A stretch of DNA of 64,000 nt from Pegoplata infirma (GCA_963921195.1 OY992537.1:182420065-182484064); one strand, 5' to 3'. Positions 11,486 through 22,699 are shown, counted from the stretch's first letter. Translations and numbers: made by a program. Notes: a model not told the origin generated them from the sequence alone.

Positions 11486-13495
11486 TGGGCCTATTCTAAA
11501 AAAATATAACAAATTTCTTTGTTATAAAATTTTATTATACTTTCTGTTATAACTTTTGTTATAGATTTGATTTGGTATTCTATTCATAAAATGACAAAAA
11601 ACTTAAAATTAAATTCACCTTCATGAGTTGAAAGCTGTTTATTGTCAAAAAAATAAATAATAATTAAAAAAGTAAAATAAAATAAATTCTTGGAATATTT
11701 TTACACAGCTATTCGGGTTATTAGCTAAGCTTCTAAAGGCTATTCCCTTATTGCCATTCCCATATTTGGGATGGCGGATGGTCGCAAAATTATAGGTGTT
11801 AAATTTAAGGAATAATTTAAAACATATTGAGACCCGGAGATGCTACACTGATAGAAATTTGTGCATGACAATAATGAAAATCTACATTAATGTTATGAAA
11901 AATTACGTTAAAAAGGAACCTATGTAGGGTTTCATTGAATTAATGAAATAGGTATCATAAAATTTAATTGCAAGAACAGTTTCATTAAATTAATGAAAAT
12001 TGTTCATACAAAATATAAATTGTATTTTATGAAAATTTTTCGTTACTTTAATGAAACAAGTATTTAATTCTTATGAAATATTTACATTGAATAAATCCTA
12101 CTTTTTATTTTTGAATAGAAATACTTTCATTGAATAAATGCTACTTTTATTTTTAAAATGAAATAGTAAGAAATTGTAAAGATCTTTTTATAGAATTAAA
12201 CATAATAAAAAATGGTTTTCACTTAGTTTTCTCTCAAAAAATTTTACACCAAACTTAAGTTTTAATAAATAAATAACCAATATAAAACATCACGAATTTA
12301 GTCAATATAAAATTAATAATTTACTTTTTATTTCAAATTTTATAAAAAAAAAAAATCACAAAATAACCAAGTTAAAAAAACACTTTCACATATTTTTTAT
12401 TTTATCTATAGATTTCACGCAGTTTTCTCACACAAAATTTTACTATAACATTTACTTTTCATACATAAGTAAAACCACTAAATAATATAAAACAACGTGA
12501 GTTTAATAAATACTAAAAATTTATCAGCAACATTTAATTTTAAATTTTGTATAAAAATTCTACAAAAAAAATCACGCTCTGATCAGCTGTTTTTTGCGCA
12601 CGTAAACTAACAGACTAAACAGACGCGACACGACAGGTGTCAAAAAAACAGCAAATTATGTAAACAAAACTTAATGACATTTTTTAATGAAACTACGAAA
12701 TCTAATGAATCAAAATTAATGAAAATATTGCACAATATGTATGAAATTTCATTCAGCATATGAAATATTTCAATGTTGTAATGAAACAACATTAATGATT
12801 TCCATTCATTAGTGATATGAAGCGTTTTTCTATCAGTGTATTGTTGCAATATCGCATGGAAATTGCTTCTCAGGATTTAGAATTCTTATAGTTTACAATT
12901 GATATATTCATATCCAGCTAAATAATATGACCATAAGAAATTTTCCTTTTAAACATTGTTCACCCTCATCAGCAAAACATCCATTACAAGGCTCCCATGC
13001 CCACTACCACAATGACGGGGCTCTTAATCACTCCGTCTCCTATTTGTTGCCTGTGGGAGGGCGTACTCTCCCTTATCACCAACCTTTAATTATTTTTATT
13101 TGTATGAATTTGTAAAACCTCTCCCTGCTCCCCTAAAATAATTCCCACATCAAATAAAACTAAACTGTCTTTAAATGTCCTCTTATCCGCAGAAAATGGG
13201 TCAAATTTATCCTGAGTCTTTTCAGAATTTTCCATCTATCCAGTTTTGACTTCCTATCCACTTAAACCGTTGAAATTAGTACATTAGCCGTTAATTTTTT
13301 GTTAATTTTTTTATATTTATTTTTATAACAAAAAAAATATTGCTTGTTATGTGGTTTTCATATCATAACAAATTTGTCATTATTTTTCTATAACAAATTT
13401 TTGTAGAATACCAAAATTTAAAAATTGTCATTCACCTCATTTTTATTATAATTTTGTCATTTATTATAGATGACAAAAATTTTAGAATTGGGGTA
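11486..13495. mobile_element. TTA-flanked TIR element family E, copy 1
   Basis: The left end TGGGCCTATTCTAAAAA and right end TTTTAGAATTGGGGTA are imperfect inverted repeats with a 3-bp TTA on each side (11483-11485, 13496-13498). Subterminal phrases ATAACAAA and TTTGTCATTTATTATAGATG recur at both ends. It is interrupted by the TA-flanked element at 11846-12838. A 3-bp TTA duplication would fit PIF/Harbinger, but no transposase remains, so this is tentative. Confidence 0.7.
11846..12838. mobile_element. TA-flanked element with CACTGATAGAAA termini (family F)
   Basis: The left end CACTGATAGAAATTTG and right end CGTTTTTCTATCAGTG are flanked by TA at 11844-11845 and 12839-12840. Both halves are rich in ATTAATGAAA/TTTCATTAAT phrases. 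The interior carries a duplicated block (TTTTCTCTCAAAAAATTTTA at about 12230, TTTTCTCACACAAAATTTTA at about 12424). Excision restores GATGCTATTGTTGCAATAT, matching the homologous position in family E copy 2 near 13835. Confidence 0.8.
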
Positions 13496-13498
13496 TTA

Positions 13499-14644
13499 TG
13501 GGCCTATTCTAAAAATATATAACAAAATTTTTTATTATAAAATGTTGTTATATTTTCTGTTATAATTTTTGTTATAGATTTGTTTTGGTATTCTTTGCCT
13601 ATTATGACAAAAAAATAATAAATAAATTCACCACAGTGTGATGAACGTTTTTATTTGTCAAAAAATAAAAAAAATAATATAAAAATTAAACAAAAATCGT
13701 TACAATTTTTGTGAAGAATTATTGGATTCATTAGCCAAGGTTCTAATGGTATTTCCATGACTTCAATTCCCATCATTCGAATGGACACGTGGTCACAAAT
13801 CAAAGAAAACGGGTGTATTAAAAAGACTGATAGGTGCTGCTGTTGCAATATTGGTGCAAAAAATTGCTTAAGTTGGAATTCTTTATCATGGAAAAGGATC
13901 TTTATCCAAAGGATTCATCGTTCGCTATCACAACGACCGTGTGCTACATTATACGCACTCCGTCTCCTCTTAGTTACCCACCCAATCTCCAATCATTCAC
14001 CAAGGTTATAAGTGGCTGTTGACGTTTTACGTCAACACACGTGACTCTGTGGTCCATTGTGATACCACGGGACCGTAATAGGTTTCCCTACTAGTCCCCA
14101 AACTCCTTAAAATTACGTCTTCGTCTCCTCCCTAATGTATGAAAAACTACCCGTATTTCCATAAACCCATAACATTAAGAATTTCCTCTAACATCCAAAA
14201 TTTTTTATAAGAGACGTGGTCAAACAAATATGTATAATGCCGAAGGGAACATTATAAAAAAATGGAAATTTTCCAATCTTGAAGAAAACAAAGAGAGCGA
14301 AGAAATCTGAAATGCCTTCTAAACGTCTTCTCATCCACTAAAAATAGGTCAGATTTATCCTTAAGGCTTTCTAGGACTATCCGTCATTCCAATTTTGGCC
14401 TTTTATCCACTATTTTTATTAACATTAGTTACATGCCATTCTTTTTTAATTTATATTTTTTAAATATATTTAAATAACAAACAAAATATTTCTTGTTATG
14501 TGGTTCTCATATCATAACAAATTTGTCATGATTTTTCTATGACAAATTTTTTAAGAATACCAAATTTGAATAATTGTCATTCACCTCAATTTTATTATAA
14601 TTTTGTTATTTATTATAGATGACAAAATTTTTAGAATAGGGGTA
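13499..14644. mobile_element. TTA-flanked TIR element family E, copy 2
   Basis: Starts TGGGCCTATTCTAAAAATAT and ends TTTTTAGAATAGGGGTA, flanked by TTA (13496-13498, shared with copy 1, and 14645-14647). It aligns with copy 1 along most of its length, including GTTGCAATAT and CTCCGTCTCCT blocks. A retrotransposon 3' UTR scrap on the minus strand (14003-14099) interrupts it. No transposase. Confidence 0.7.
14003..14099 (-). mobile_element. 3' UTR scrap of the RNase H-type non-LTR retrotransposon
   Basis: On the minus strand this segment reads GGGACTAGTAGGGAAACC, then GGTATCACAATGGACCACAG and GACGTAAAACGTCAACAG. It matches 51850-51950, which directly follows the stop codon of the better-preserved copy at 48956-51975. 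It is a severely 5'-truncated insertion within family E copy 2. Confidence 0.65.
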
Positions 14645-14890
14645 TTAGACTCAAAAAATAATTGAAAAAATTTAAAAAATACGTTTTTGTTTATTTTGAT
14701 CTAAATTTGTTTTTGAACGGTAAATAAGTGTATACAAAAACAAAATATGTTTTCTGTTGTTTGTAAGTGTTTATGATTTTCTGTAAAATCAATTTTGGCC
14801 AAGAAAGGTCGTCTGCGTCTAGTGCATTGGTTAACATTGTGGAGGGTATTAAAAGATTCGGCACAACCGAATATAGCTTTCTTACTTGTT

Positions 14891-15962
14891 CATGTTAAAA
14901 CTTAAACATTTTTAACAAGCTTTCATTTATAAATTAAACCTGAAATATTTAAAATCTAAAATATTTCTTATGAAATGCATTTTATCAACTTAACATATTT
15001 CAAATAATAAAGTTCAATAAAATAAAACTAAAAGACAAATCACTTTTCCGAGCAATGTTGCAACATGAATGCAAATATTGAATAAAAAAAGAAAAACATT
15101 TAAATAGAAGAGAAATAAAAATGAAAAGTGGCTCATAAAAAATCAAGAAAAGGCCAATATATTTAGATGGTTTTGAATGAAAAGTACATAAATATTTTGA
15201 ATTTTATAAACTAGAGCAAGAAGAAGAAGAAAAAGAACAAGTTGCAGAAGAAGAAGAAGTGCTTGTTCTTTAGCATACAAAATACATATTCTTATTATTA
15301 TTGGCACTTGAGCTAAGTGCTCGCTATACTACAATACGACAAGTAATCGTTTAAAGTTTGTCCATATTTCAAATTGAAATTCAAGCAACAACTAGCAAAA
15401 ACTTTTTGTCGTTTTCCTCTCATACATACATATAGTACACTCAAAACAAAAACTCAGTTCGATATTCTGCAAAATGGGTTTCAAATAATTTACAACATTT
15501 TTATGTTATTCAATTTCATAAAACAATTGAAATTTATTTGTAGTCTCACTATTTTTACTGGGGTTTTGAAAGAATGTTTGTGAAAATTAAGGTTTTTGGA
15601 AATTGTATATTAGTTTGTATAGATAATCAGTTTTTTTAGTGTCATTCCGAAGTAGTGACATCCAGAGTCCTTTACTTTTTCTTCACGATTTTCGTTAGTC
15701 TCATTACTCAAACTGCAGAGATTTCTTAAAGATCTAGAAAAATATGTTCTCATTAAATATCCGCTCAAAAGAGTTATTACAGGACGGTGGCAAAGTTTTT
15801 GTTCGTGTCTCTAAAAATACATCACCTTCCGGATTATCCAGCTACCTTAATTTTTTGGTATTTGACGCCATCCTAAATTATCCGTTTTCAATCCGCCAAA
15901 AATTCTCAATCATTCCTGGAAAGTGACTTTTTAATTTCAGTTCGCGTAAGACTTAAACACTT
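14891..15962. other. AT-rich sequence without recognisable genes; GAA-rich microsatellite
   Basis: A purine-rich GAA/GAAGAA stretch lies at about 15216-15262. Short open frames (15374-15583 and 15744-15926) show no domain, have strong AT bias and lack supporting neighbours. I see no element ends. Confidence 0.4.
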
Positions 15963-16679
15963 CCCAGCAAAATTTTCGGTTGCAAAGAACCGATTGTGGA
16001 ACAACTTATACTTCCCTAGAACCTGTTCTAATTCTTGTGCAACACCGATTCTTTTTACAAAGGGATTGCCCCAAAAGCAAGAGGTGTTTGTAAGCAAAAT
16101 TAGAACATATTTTTGTTCCTCGGAATCGGTTCTAGAAGTAAAATTTGGAACAGAAATAAGAATTAAACACATATTTGGAATTGCATTAATTTATTAAAGA
16201 GAGATAAAGACAATGATTTAAAAAATGGAATATTTACATTTTTTAACACACATTTATCCTTTTCCGCCTCCAAAGTTGCATTTTGGGCCTTACAATAATG
16301 ACATACCAGAACATGGATTTTCTGCAAACAAAAATAAAAAAAAAATAGTATTTGACCCGACCCAGACAATGAAAATTTAATTTACTCACCTTAATTTCAA
16401 CAGTTTTCACGATTATAATCTGCTATATTAATAGAATTTCGCGTTTTTTCTTGATTAACAAAAATAAATTGATATTTATTTTTTTAATTTTTTTGACACA
16501 TAATTTTTTTTTAATTCCTGAGAACCAAAATGTTATGAATCTTTGATTGCAGAGAACAAGCTTCACAATAATTTTCACTTAACTTGTTCTGAATAATTAA
16601 AGTGTAATAGTGTATGGTTACCGAAGAACCTGTTCTAGAACAAGTGTTGTCAGAATCGGTTCTGAAAAATTTTCCTGGG
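15963..16679. mobile_element. TIR element with CCCAGCAAAATTTT termini
   Basis: The left end CCCAGCAAAATTTTCGG and right end AAAATTTTCCTGGG are inverted repeats. Subterminal inverted phrases follow: AACCGATTGTGGAACAAC at the left against GTTGTCAGAATCGGTT at the right, and GAACCTGTTCTA in both. About 717 bp. Target duplication not resolved, so superfamily is open. Open frames on both strands here are overlapping shadows. Confidence 0.65.
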
Positions 16680-16762
16680 TTTGTACCTTTTGGTGTTTCT
16701 TAATAATAACTCAGTTTTTAACAGAGATTTTGAAGTCAGAAATATCAAATATTCTAATATTA

Positions 16763-17357
16763 CACTGTCCGACAAAAATAAAAAAAGTCGTTGAACACGA
16801 ACTGGATTTACAGTTTTTCTTATCGTGTTCCTATTTCCTTTAAAAAGGACTTCAAAGTTTTAGAGAATAAAATTTTATAAAATATTTTTTTAATATTTTT
16901 ACTTGTCCTAGCATGCCACTAGTGATAGCAAATGAAAGAGAAGGATCTCCACTAATTCTCCTATTTTATTATTTTTACATATCTGGAAAAAGAAGGTAAG
17001 TTACGTCATTTCAAAAATGTATACTTCATTATCATTCAAAATTTTCAACAAATATTTTGATAACGTTTTCAAATGACATTATTTACATCCTTTTATCCCG
17101 ATATGGCAAAATACGGAAACAAATTGAAAAATTAGGGGAGCTCCTTCTCTTTCATTTGCTATCAACAGTGTCATTCTAGGACAAGTACAAATATTTCAAA
17201 AATATTTTACAAAATGTATCCTTTAAGATTTGAAGTCCTTTTAAAAGGAAACAGGATCACGAATTGAAAACTGTAAATGCAGTTTTATTCCATTTGAATT
17301 TTACTTTCAGACGTATATCACCCGGTTCATGTTTAATATTGACTGTCGGACGGTTTT
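16763..17357. mobile_element. Foldback element with ~220-bp inverted arms
   Basis: The left arm (about 16763-16985) and right arm (about 17100-17357) are inverted copies. Both contain AAAAGGACTTCAAA, AAAATATTTTT, ACTTGTCCTAG and GATAGCAAATGAAAGAGAAG. The termini share TGTCCGAC. The arm sequence is also found in the hAT-like element at 60022-60531 (about 60210-60400), so the two are related. The centre is AT-rich spacer. Confidence 0.75.
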
Positions 17358-18894
17358 ATTAAATTTACCGTATTTCTCATAGTCTTATAATATTTTGACG
17401 TCGTTTTAAGAACAGATTTTTCTGCTGATTCGATATACATTTTTTTGAGTGTACGCTTATTGCATTAAATGCAGAGTACGTATGAGTGTACAAATGCTAG
17501 TAGTTTAATGGCAAGCAAAAGTTTGTCATAAGATTATTGTAAAAAAAGTTTGTCTATAAAATAGTTTTTACATTTGGATCAAAATATGTGGTACTAGAAC
17601 CCTAAAAAACGTGTTTGGATAAAAAAAACATGCTTAAAAGTTTTAAATTTTGCTCTTTGACAATTAGACTTTTTTGACCAAATCGACTTTAAGTTTATTA
17701 TCATTTTCGTGATCTCTGAACTCATAAAAGTTACACCACATTTACCCATTCGGTAAGAAAAAATGTTCAAATCCTGCAAAAATAGTCTCTTATGCCATAT
17801 TCACATTCATATTTTTAAACTAGTTTAAGAACTTTAATATGTTTATGTACCTTAACAAGTTTAAATTTGAACATGTTTAAGTAGTTAAACATTGGGAAAA
17901 TTTTGATTTAAAAAGGGTCTTCACATAATTACCCCCGAAACTTTCACATTTTCGTGAAAAAAATTATTAAACGAATGTGAATTTTACAAGATTATGCCAC
18001 CGTTAGATTTAAAAAGCTTTCTTCCCAAATGAAAACTTTACATAGTTTCTTAAGAAGAAATTACTTAAAAAGTTAAACAACAAATTTGTCAAAATTGTCC
18101 ACATTTTTTTTTAAAGGTGGCTGGACATAATCTCCACGGACGTTATCCCCATAACGGAAATGGGGATTATGACCGAATTATTCACGGTCATAATCCCCGT
18201 ATTAGTTGTGGAGACTATGACCCTTTTTAAAAAGGTCGTAATTCCAATGGGAATTTTCTTAGTTTTTTGAAGATTTTTAACATTTCTTCGAAAGAAACTA
18301 TATGAACATTTTATACAGATCGAAAGGTTTTTAATGCCTTTATTTTAATGGTTTATAGGCCGTATCCAAATTCGGCTTCGTTATATATATTATTTTCTAC
18401 AATGCAAAAACTTTGGGGTGGTTTATATGGAAAGGTATTTACGTACGACCTCCAAAATCACATATAAAAATCTGACCCGTATTTTTTCGTTTTGGCGACA
18501 TTCCTGCTAGTTCGGTTTTTATTCGTATTTTTTTTAAATTTGAGATTGGGAGGCTACACTCAAAAAAAAAAACTAAACTAAAAACTGGGTAAATTAACTA
18601 AATTTTGAAAAAATTTTGATATGGCTCCAAAGATTTTTTTCATTCGTTTTAATTCATATTTTTCTTAAAATAGGGGAAACAATTTATTATATTTTTTCGG
18701 CGTAAGCCAAGTGTATTTAATTTGTTGTTTGTGTTTTTCTGATTGAAGAAGAAAATTGTGTCTTCTAAAGATTAAATTAAATGTGGATTTACCCTAGACC
18801 ATGGTTTCTGTAGCCACTTCTACGTCATCAGTAGGCAATTACATTAAATTGATTATTTGATATTTGCTAGAAAAATTCTTTATATGTCTTTTTA
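17358..18894. other. No gene seen; AT-rich with one short perfect hairpin
   Basis: At 18162-18198 a 14-bp perfect inverted repeat (GGGGATTATGACCG, 9-nt loop) sits within a larger imperfect repeat of CATAATC/GATTATG words (18125-18225). A lone terminus-like TACACTCAAAAAAAAAAAC lies at about 18555, resembling the TA-flanked CACTCAAAA family, without a partner nearby. Confidence 0.45.
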
Positions 18895-19290
18895 TCAACA
18901 GACTAGCCTGACATGAGCATCGAACCTGTGTCGTTAAATCACTCATGTTAAATCAATACTGACAAATGTCGCTCGTGTGAGCAATTCACTTTAACTATGC
19001 GTTACTGTAGTGTGAAGAACGAAAAATTCTCTGCTATAGTAAAGTTTGCATAAAATAAAGTAAATGAATGATTAGAAAATTGTTGTTGGTCTCTAGATTA
19101 CATGCATTGCTTGAGTTAGAGAAAAAGCTTTTCGTCACACACGAAACCTACTGTGAGTTAAAAACAAACTACGTTCAGTCACTGATGTTTGTACACCGAG
19201 TATAGCCTAGTGGTTATAGCTTCGGCTTACAAAACATGAGTGATTTAACGACGCAGGTTCGAAGCTCATGTCAGGCTAGTCTGTTGATAA
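18895..19290. mobile_element. Inverted pair of tRNA-like SINE heads
   Basis: The plus-strand head at about 19195-19290 contains TAGCCTAGTGG (19203-19213), a perfect RNA polymerase III A-box match, and GGTTCGAAGCT (19256-19266), a B-box match, about 42 nt apart. The segment AACATGAGTGATTTAACG to GGCTAGTCTGTTGATAA is repeated inverted at 18895-18960, where the B-box reads GGTTCGATGCT on the minus strand and no clear A-box is seen. Stems for a functional tRNA cloverleaf do not form well, so this is a tRNA-derived repeat rather than a tRNA gene. About 230 bp of spacer lies between the arms. Confidence 0.6.
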
Positions 19291-19307
19291 GAAAACAATT
19301 TTGACTT

Positions 19308-19560
19308 AAACAAGTAAGAGTGCTAAATTCGGCTGTGCTGAATCTCTTATACCCTAAATTGTAGTTTTTTATTTTTTTTTGTATAAATGAAAGTTTCATG
19401 AGTGTGGGTCAACTTGAGTGTGAGTGACGCTTGTGTGAAAATTAACCACGTGATTGTGAGTGAGTGTGATTAGAAAAAAAAATATACTAGTTTGGGAGTG
19501 CGCGTCATTGTAAAAATCCAGTCGTGAGCGTGAGTGAGTGTGATTGCTCTCATTTGGCCT
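19308..19560 (+). mobile_element. mini-me terminus followed by a GTGAGTGTG-rich fragment
   Basis: AACAAGTAAGAGTGCTAAAT, TTCGGCTGTGCTGAA and TCTTATACCCT are the mini-me family terminus, but no matching opposite end follows. At about 19395-19555 there are repeated GAGTGTGAGTGA words, like those in the small hAT-like element at 43863-44135 on the other strand. This suggests a truncated mini-me carrying a decayed insertion. Confidence 0.55.
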
Positions 19561-20226
19561 TTCAAAAACTACGTTAAAGTCAGCCTTTGCATACAGTTTA
19601 AGTTTGTTGGTGGCTGTATAAACGGTACGTTTGCATAGATGTGCGTTTGATATCCACTTTCTTTGTAGTTTTGTGTCACTTTGTCATGTTTTTTTTATTT
19701 TCTACGTCGTGTTGTTATTTTTTGTATATCTCAATTTTTATTGTTCAGTTTTTTTTTTCTTGTTGTTTCCTTTTTAGTTTTCTTTTCAAATACACAAGTT
19801 ATGGCAATTTTTATTTGTGCTTGCATTTTGATTTCTGTCCAACTTTATAAACGAACACGATAAAAGTAGCAACTCCTTCCAAGGGCTGATGACTTTAAGC
19901 ATTTAGTTTAAAATTTTGTCATTTCGATTGTTGGTTAGATGATGTTAAAAATGATGCTGCCCCGGAATCAATTAAATAAATTTTTTAAAATTCATCATCT
20001 TCTATACGTTTATTAAAAATAATAACTATTTAATTGCATTAACCCTTTAGCGTGATTAACCCTACATCGGCAGCCATATATTGAGAAGAACTATGAGCCT
20101 TAAAAGAAAGTTCAGGATAGGGTATAGCGAGTATTAAAGGTGCTTCGTAGGTAGAGTTTTTCCACATATTTGCTTACCGAAAACCAAAAAAATTAAATAC
20201 TCAAAAAAACTATGAGTATTGCCGTA
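19561..20226. other. No gene seen; T-rich
   Basis: Strongly T-biased on the plus strand around 19680-19800, giving hydrophobic-looking open frames in two registers with no conserved domain. No element boundary recognised. Confidence 0.4.
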
Positions 20227-20741
20227 CTCCACATAGAATAAAACCTTTTCAAATTACTAGAAAAAGTCTCGTTATCCCTTTTTAGCAATATTTAACAGTC
20301 TTTCTTGTTTTTTAACAAAAAATGTTCGATCGAAATTTAATTTTTTTTTTAATTTTAAAATTTTTTTATGTAATTTTACAAATTTCCAATTTTTTTTACA
20401 AAACAAATCTCGCGAGAATTCCTTATTCTTCCCAATAAAAGTTGTAAATTTACAATTTTATTGGTAGAAAGCTCTTAAAATTACAAAAAACTAGTAATTT
20501 TTACTATGAATTCTAGTAAAATAGGAGGTAGGAAAAAATCTAGTAAAATCTCGAGACCTCCTTGTAAGTTTTATCGCGTCAAAAAAATTGTAAATTTACA
20601 ATTTTATTGGTAAAAAGCTTCTAAAATTACAAAATTATTGGTAAAAGCTTGTAAAATTACAAGAAATTCTTGTCAAATAGGAGGTAGCAAAAAATAAAAG
20701 TTAAAAGTTTTTCTTGTCATTTTACAAGGTTTATTTGGGTG
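20227..20741. mobile_element. Degraded TA-family (CACTCAAAA) element
   Basis: Shares CAAATTACTAGAAAAAGTCT and CGTTATCC with 3378-4309, and AAAATAGGAGGTAG and TGTAAATTTACAATTTTATT with 34068-34569. The ends are worn (left CTCCACATAGAATAAAACC, right GGTTTATTTGGGTG), and the right TA is not preserved. Confidence 0.6.
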
Positions 20742-20905
20742 CATGGATTTTATCAAAACTAAATTTTTATTTATAACCCCTGCATATATTTTTTTTAGTT
20801 TTGTAGCGCTGTGTAACATAGGGGTGAAACGAGGCACCCTCGGACATGTGTATGTTTGTGAAAGCACGGGCATATAACTTAACGTTTTTAACAAAACATA
20901 AATAA

Positions 20906-21525
20906 CACAGTGATACAAAATCGAACTTTCGGAATCGGAATGGGATGAAACCAAAAGCAAATGAAAGCTGACGTTTTCCATAACAAAACCCTCAAGGCCT
21001 TTTTTTAGGTCAGAGCTAGATTTTATTTTACACGCATTTAAAGTTGGTGATTTTAAAGCATTTAAAGTTTTTGTGTACTAAACATGTCCTACTTTAAAGG
21101 CCTCTGGTAGTGCCCTTATTGGACATGTAGGGTCCAAACTTAAGCTCAAAATTACTTCAGCTATGACTGGTATGAATTTTGCTGCAATCGGTCCAGTACC
21201 TATTTACTGAATAGCCAAATTATTAAAATAAACCGCTGTACACCATTGCGTATGATTGTTATTTAAATGCAATTATTAATATAAACCATTGGACACCGTT
21301 GCGTATGATTGTTATTTAAAGGCAATTACAATATTAATCATTCGCCACTAATACTGTTTTCAAGCATTTATTATTATAATTATAATAAAAGTGCACTTAC
21401 TTCAAATGCGTGTAAAAAAAATCTAGCTCTGAACTAGAAAAAGCCTTGAGGGGTTTGTTATGGAATATGTCAACTTTCATTTGCTTTTGGTTTCATCCCA
21501 TTCCGATTTTGGGTGTTGCACTGTG
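20906..21525. mobile_element. Element with CACAGTG ends and ~130-bp TIRs
   Basis: The left end CACAGTGATACAAAATCG and right end GGGTGTTGCACTGTG begin long inverted repeats. Both arms contain GGAATGGGATGAAACC, AAAAGCAAATGAAAG and ACACGCATTT. TAA flanks both sides (20903-20905, 21526-21528). The central part has a small tandem (CACCATTGCGTATGATTGTT and CACCGTTGCGTATGATTGTT). CACAGTG is the Transib/RSS-type heptamer, but Transib makes 5-bp duplications, so the superfamily is unsettled. Confidence 0.7.
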
Positions 21526-21754
21526 TAATAGGTTAAGGCAAATTTAGCTTTTTTTCGAATTTCAAAATCATCGGCGTTGAAAGGGTTGCCTTTTATGGTC
21601 ATATAAAACCATTATATGTATAAGTTTATATAATATTGATCCATTTCTATGACACTTTAGCTATATACCGTTCATCCGTTCATCCGTTCATTTGTCGGTA
21701 GAAAGCAAAATGCAGTCCAAAATAAAAGATCAGTAAATTTGGTAAATGATTGTA

Positions 21755-22659
21755 CAGGGTGGTCCAATAACAAGTATCTTTTTAAAACATGCAATGAAAT
21801 GAACAATACTCAATAGTTTTGGAACCTTATGTCTTTATTTGAAAGAGCAAATATTCCCATTATTTATGGCAAACGACTTCATTCATGCGGCTGCCTGGGT
21901 TAGCTCTGCAGTAGCTCATCCTCGGCACCAATTTTTCTAATGTTTCCGGTTCTATCTCACGAATGGCTTGAACGATATTCGTCGAAAGGGCCTAGAACAT
22001 TTCTGGATTTCCCATGTTGCATGGATCTTTAACGAGATCCCTCAAAAAAATGTCTAAAGGTTTTAATCGGCAGCTCTGAAATGATCAATTGTCAAAGCGA
22101 ATATGGCTAAAAACACGATTTCCAAACTAAGTGCGCAAAATATCGATTGTTTGATGGACTGTGGGAAATATTGCGACATCCTTCTGAAAAGAAAGGTCAT
22201 CCAAGTTGATATATTCTATTACGGCCAACAAAAAGTTGGTAATTATGGCTCTGTAGCGCTCATCTTTGACGAAAATGGGGTTTTCAGCTGTATTTTTGAA
22301 AATATTGTGTAATGATGCTGATACTCAAATCAGTGGCTTCCTATAGATGAATTGGATTCTTTAAAATACCGTGCGAGTTTTACGATCCCAAGATGTAGCA
22401 ATTTGTTTGTTAACATAACCTCATTTGAGTGCTTTATTTCGGTTAAAAACTTTTTTTCGAAAAACGTTCAGTTTGGCAGCGCAGTACTGCGCTACAACGC
22501 GATACAGCGGAGCAAGCCGAGGACTCATCAACGAAGTCGTTTTGCCATAAAAAATTGGAATGTTTGCTCTTTCAAATAAACCCATAACATTTCAAAAAAA
22601 GTTGAGCATTGATCATTTTATTGCATTTTTAAAAAGATACTTGTTATTGGACCACCCCT
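21755..22659. mobile_element. Decayed Tc1/mariner-superfamily element with duplicated transposase 3' ends
   Basis: The left end CAGGGTGGTCCAATAACAAG is mirrored at the right by CTTGTTATTGGACCACCCC, with TA at 21753-21754 and 22660-22661. The long TIRs (~150 bp) each contain the 3' end of the transposase gene: ATGAAGTCGTTTGCCATAA on the minus strand at the left, and CAACGAAGTCGTTTTGCCAT on the plus strand at the right. So the right end appears to be an inverted copy of the left one. Confidence 0.75.
21830..22400 (-). pseudogene. Mariner-superfamily transposase relic, catalytic and C-terminal part
   Basis: On the minus strand the frames give KDERYRAIITNFLLAVIEY, LDDLSFQKDVAIFPTVHQT and IDILRT*FGNRVFSH. 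These are followed by RLKPLDIFLRDLVKD and the tail NIVQAIREIEPETLEKLV. This matches the DDE_3-type order of mariner-superfamily transposases: RYxxMIxxFL, then a W-x-QQDGATxHT block, then PLDFFLWGxxKD, then IREIxPExLE. The Q-D-G-A-T block has become QKDVAIF, several stops are present, and the N-terminal DNA-binding part is missing. Non-functional. The plus-strand open frame overlapping it (22103-22312) is a shadow. Confidence 0.8.
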
Positions 22660-22699
22660 TATTACTTAAGTGAAAAAAAATTTAACACTACACTTGTTT

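Noticed and set aside
19203..19285. A functional tRNA gene
   Set aside because: The A-box and B-box are good, but acceptor and anticodon stems do not pair convincingly and the B-box half is also present as an inverted copy. A tRNA-derived repeat is the better reading.
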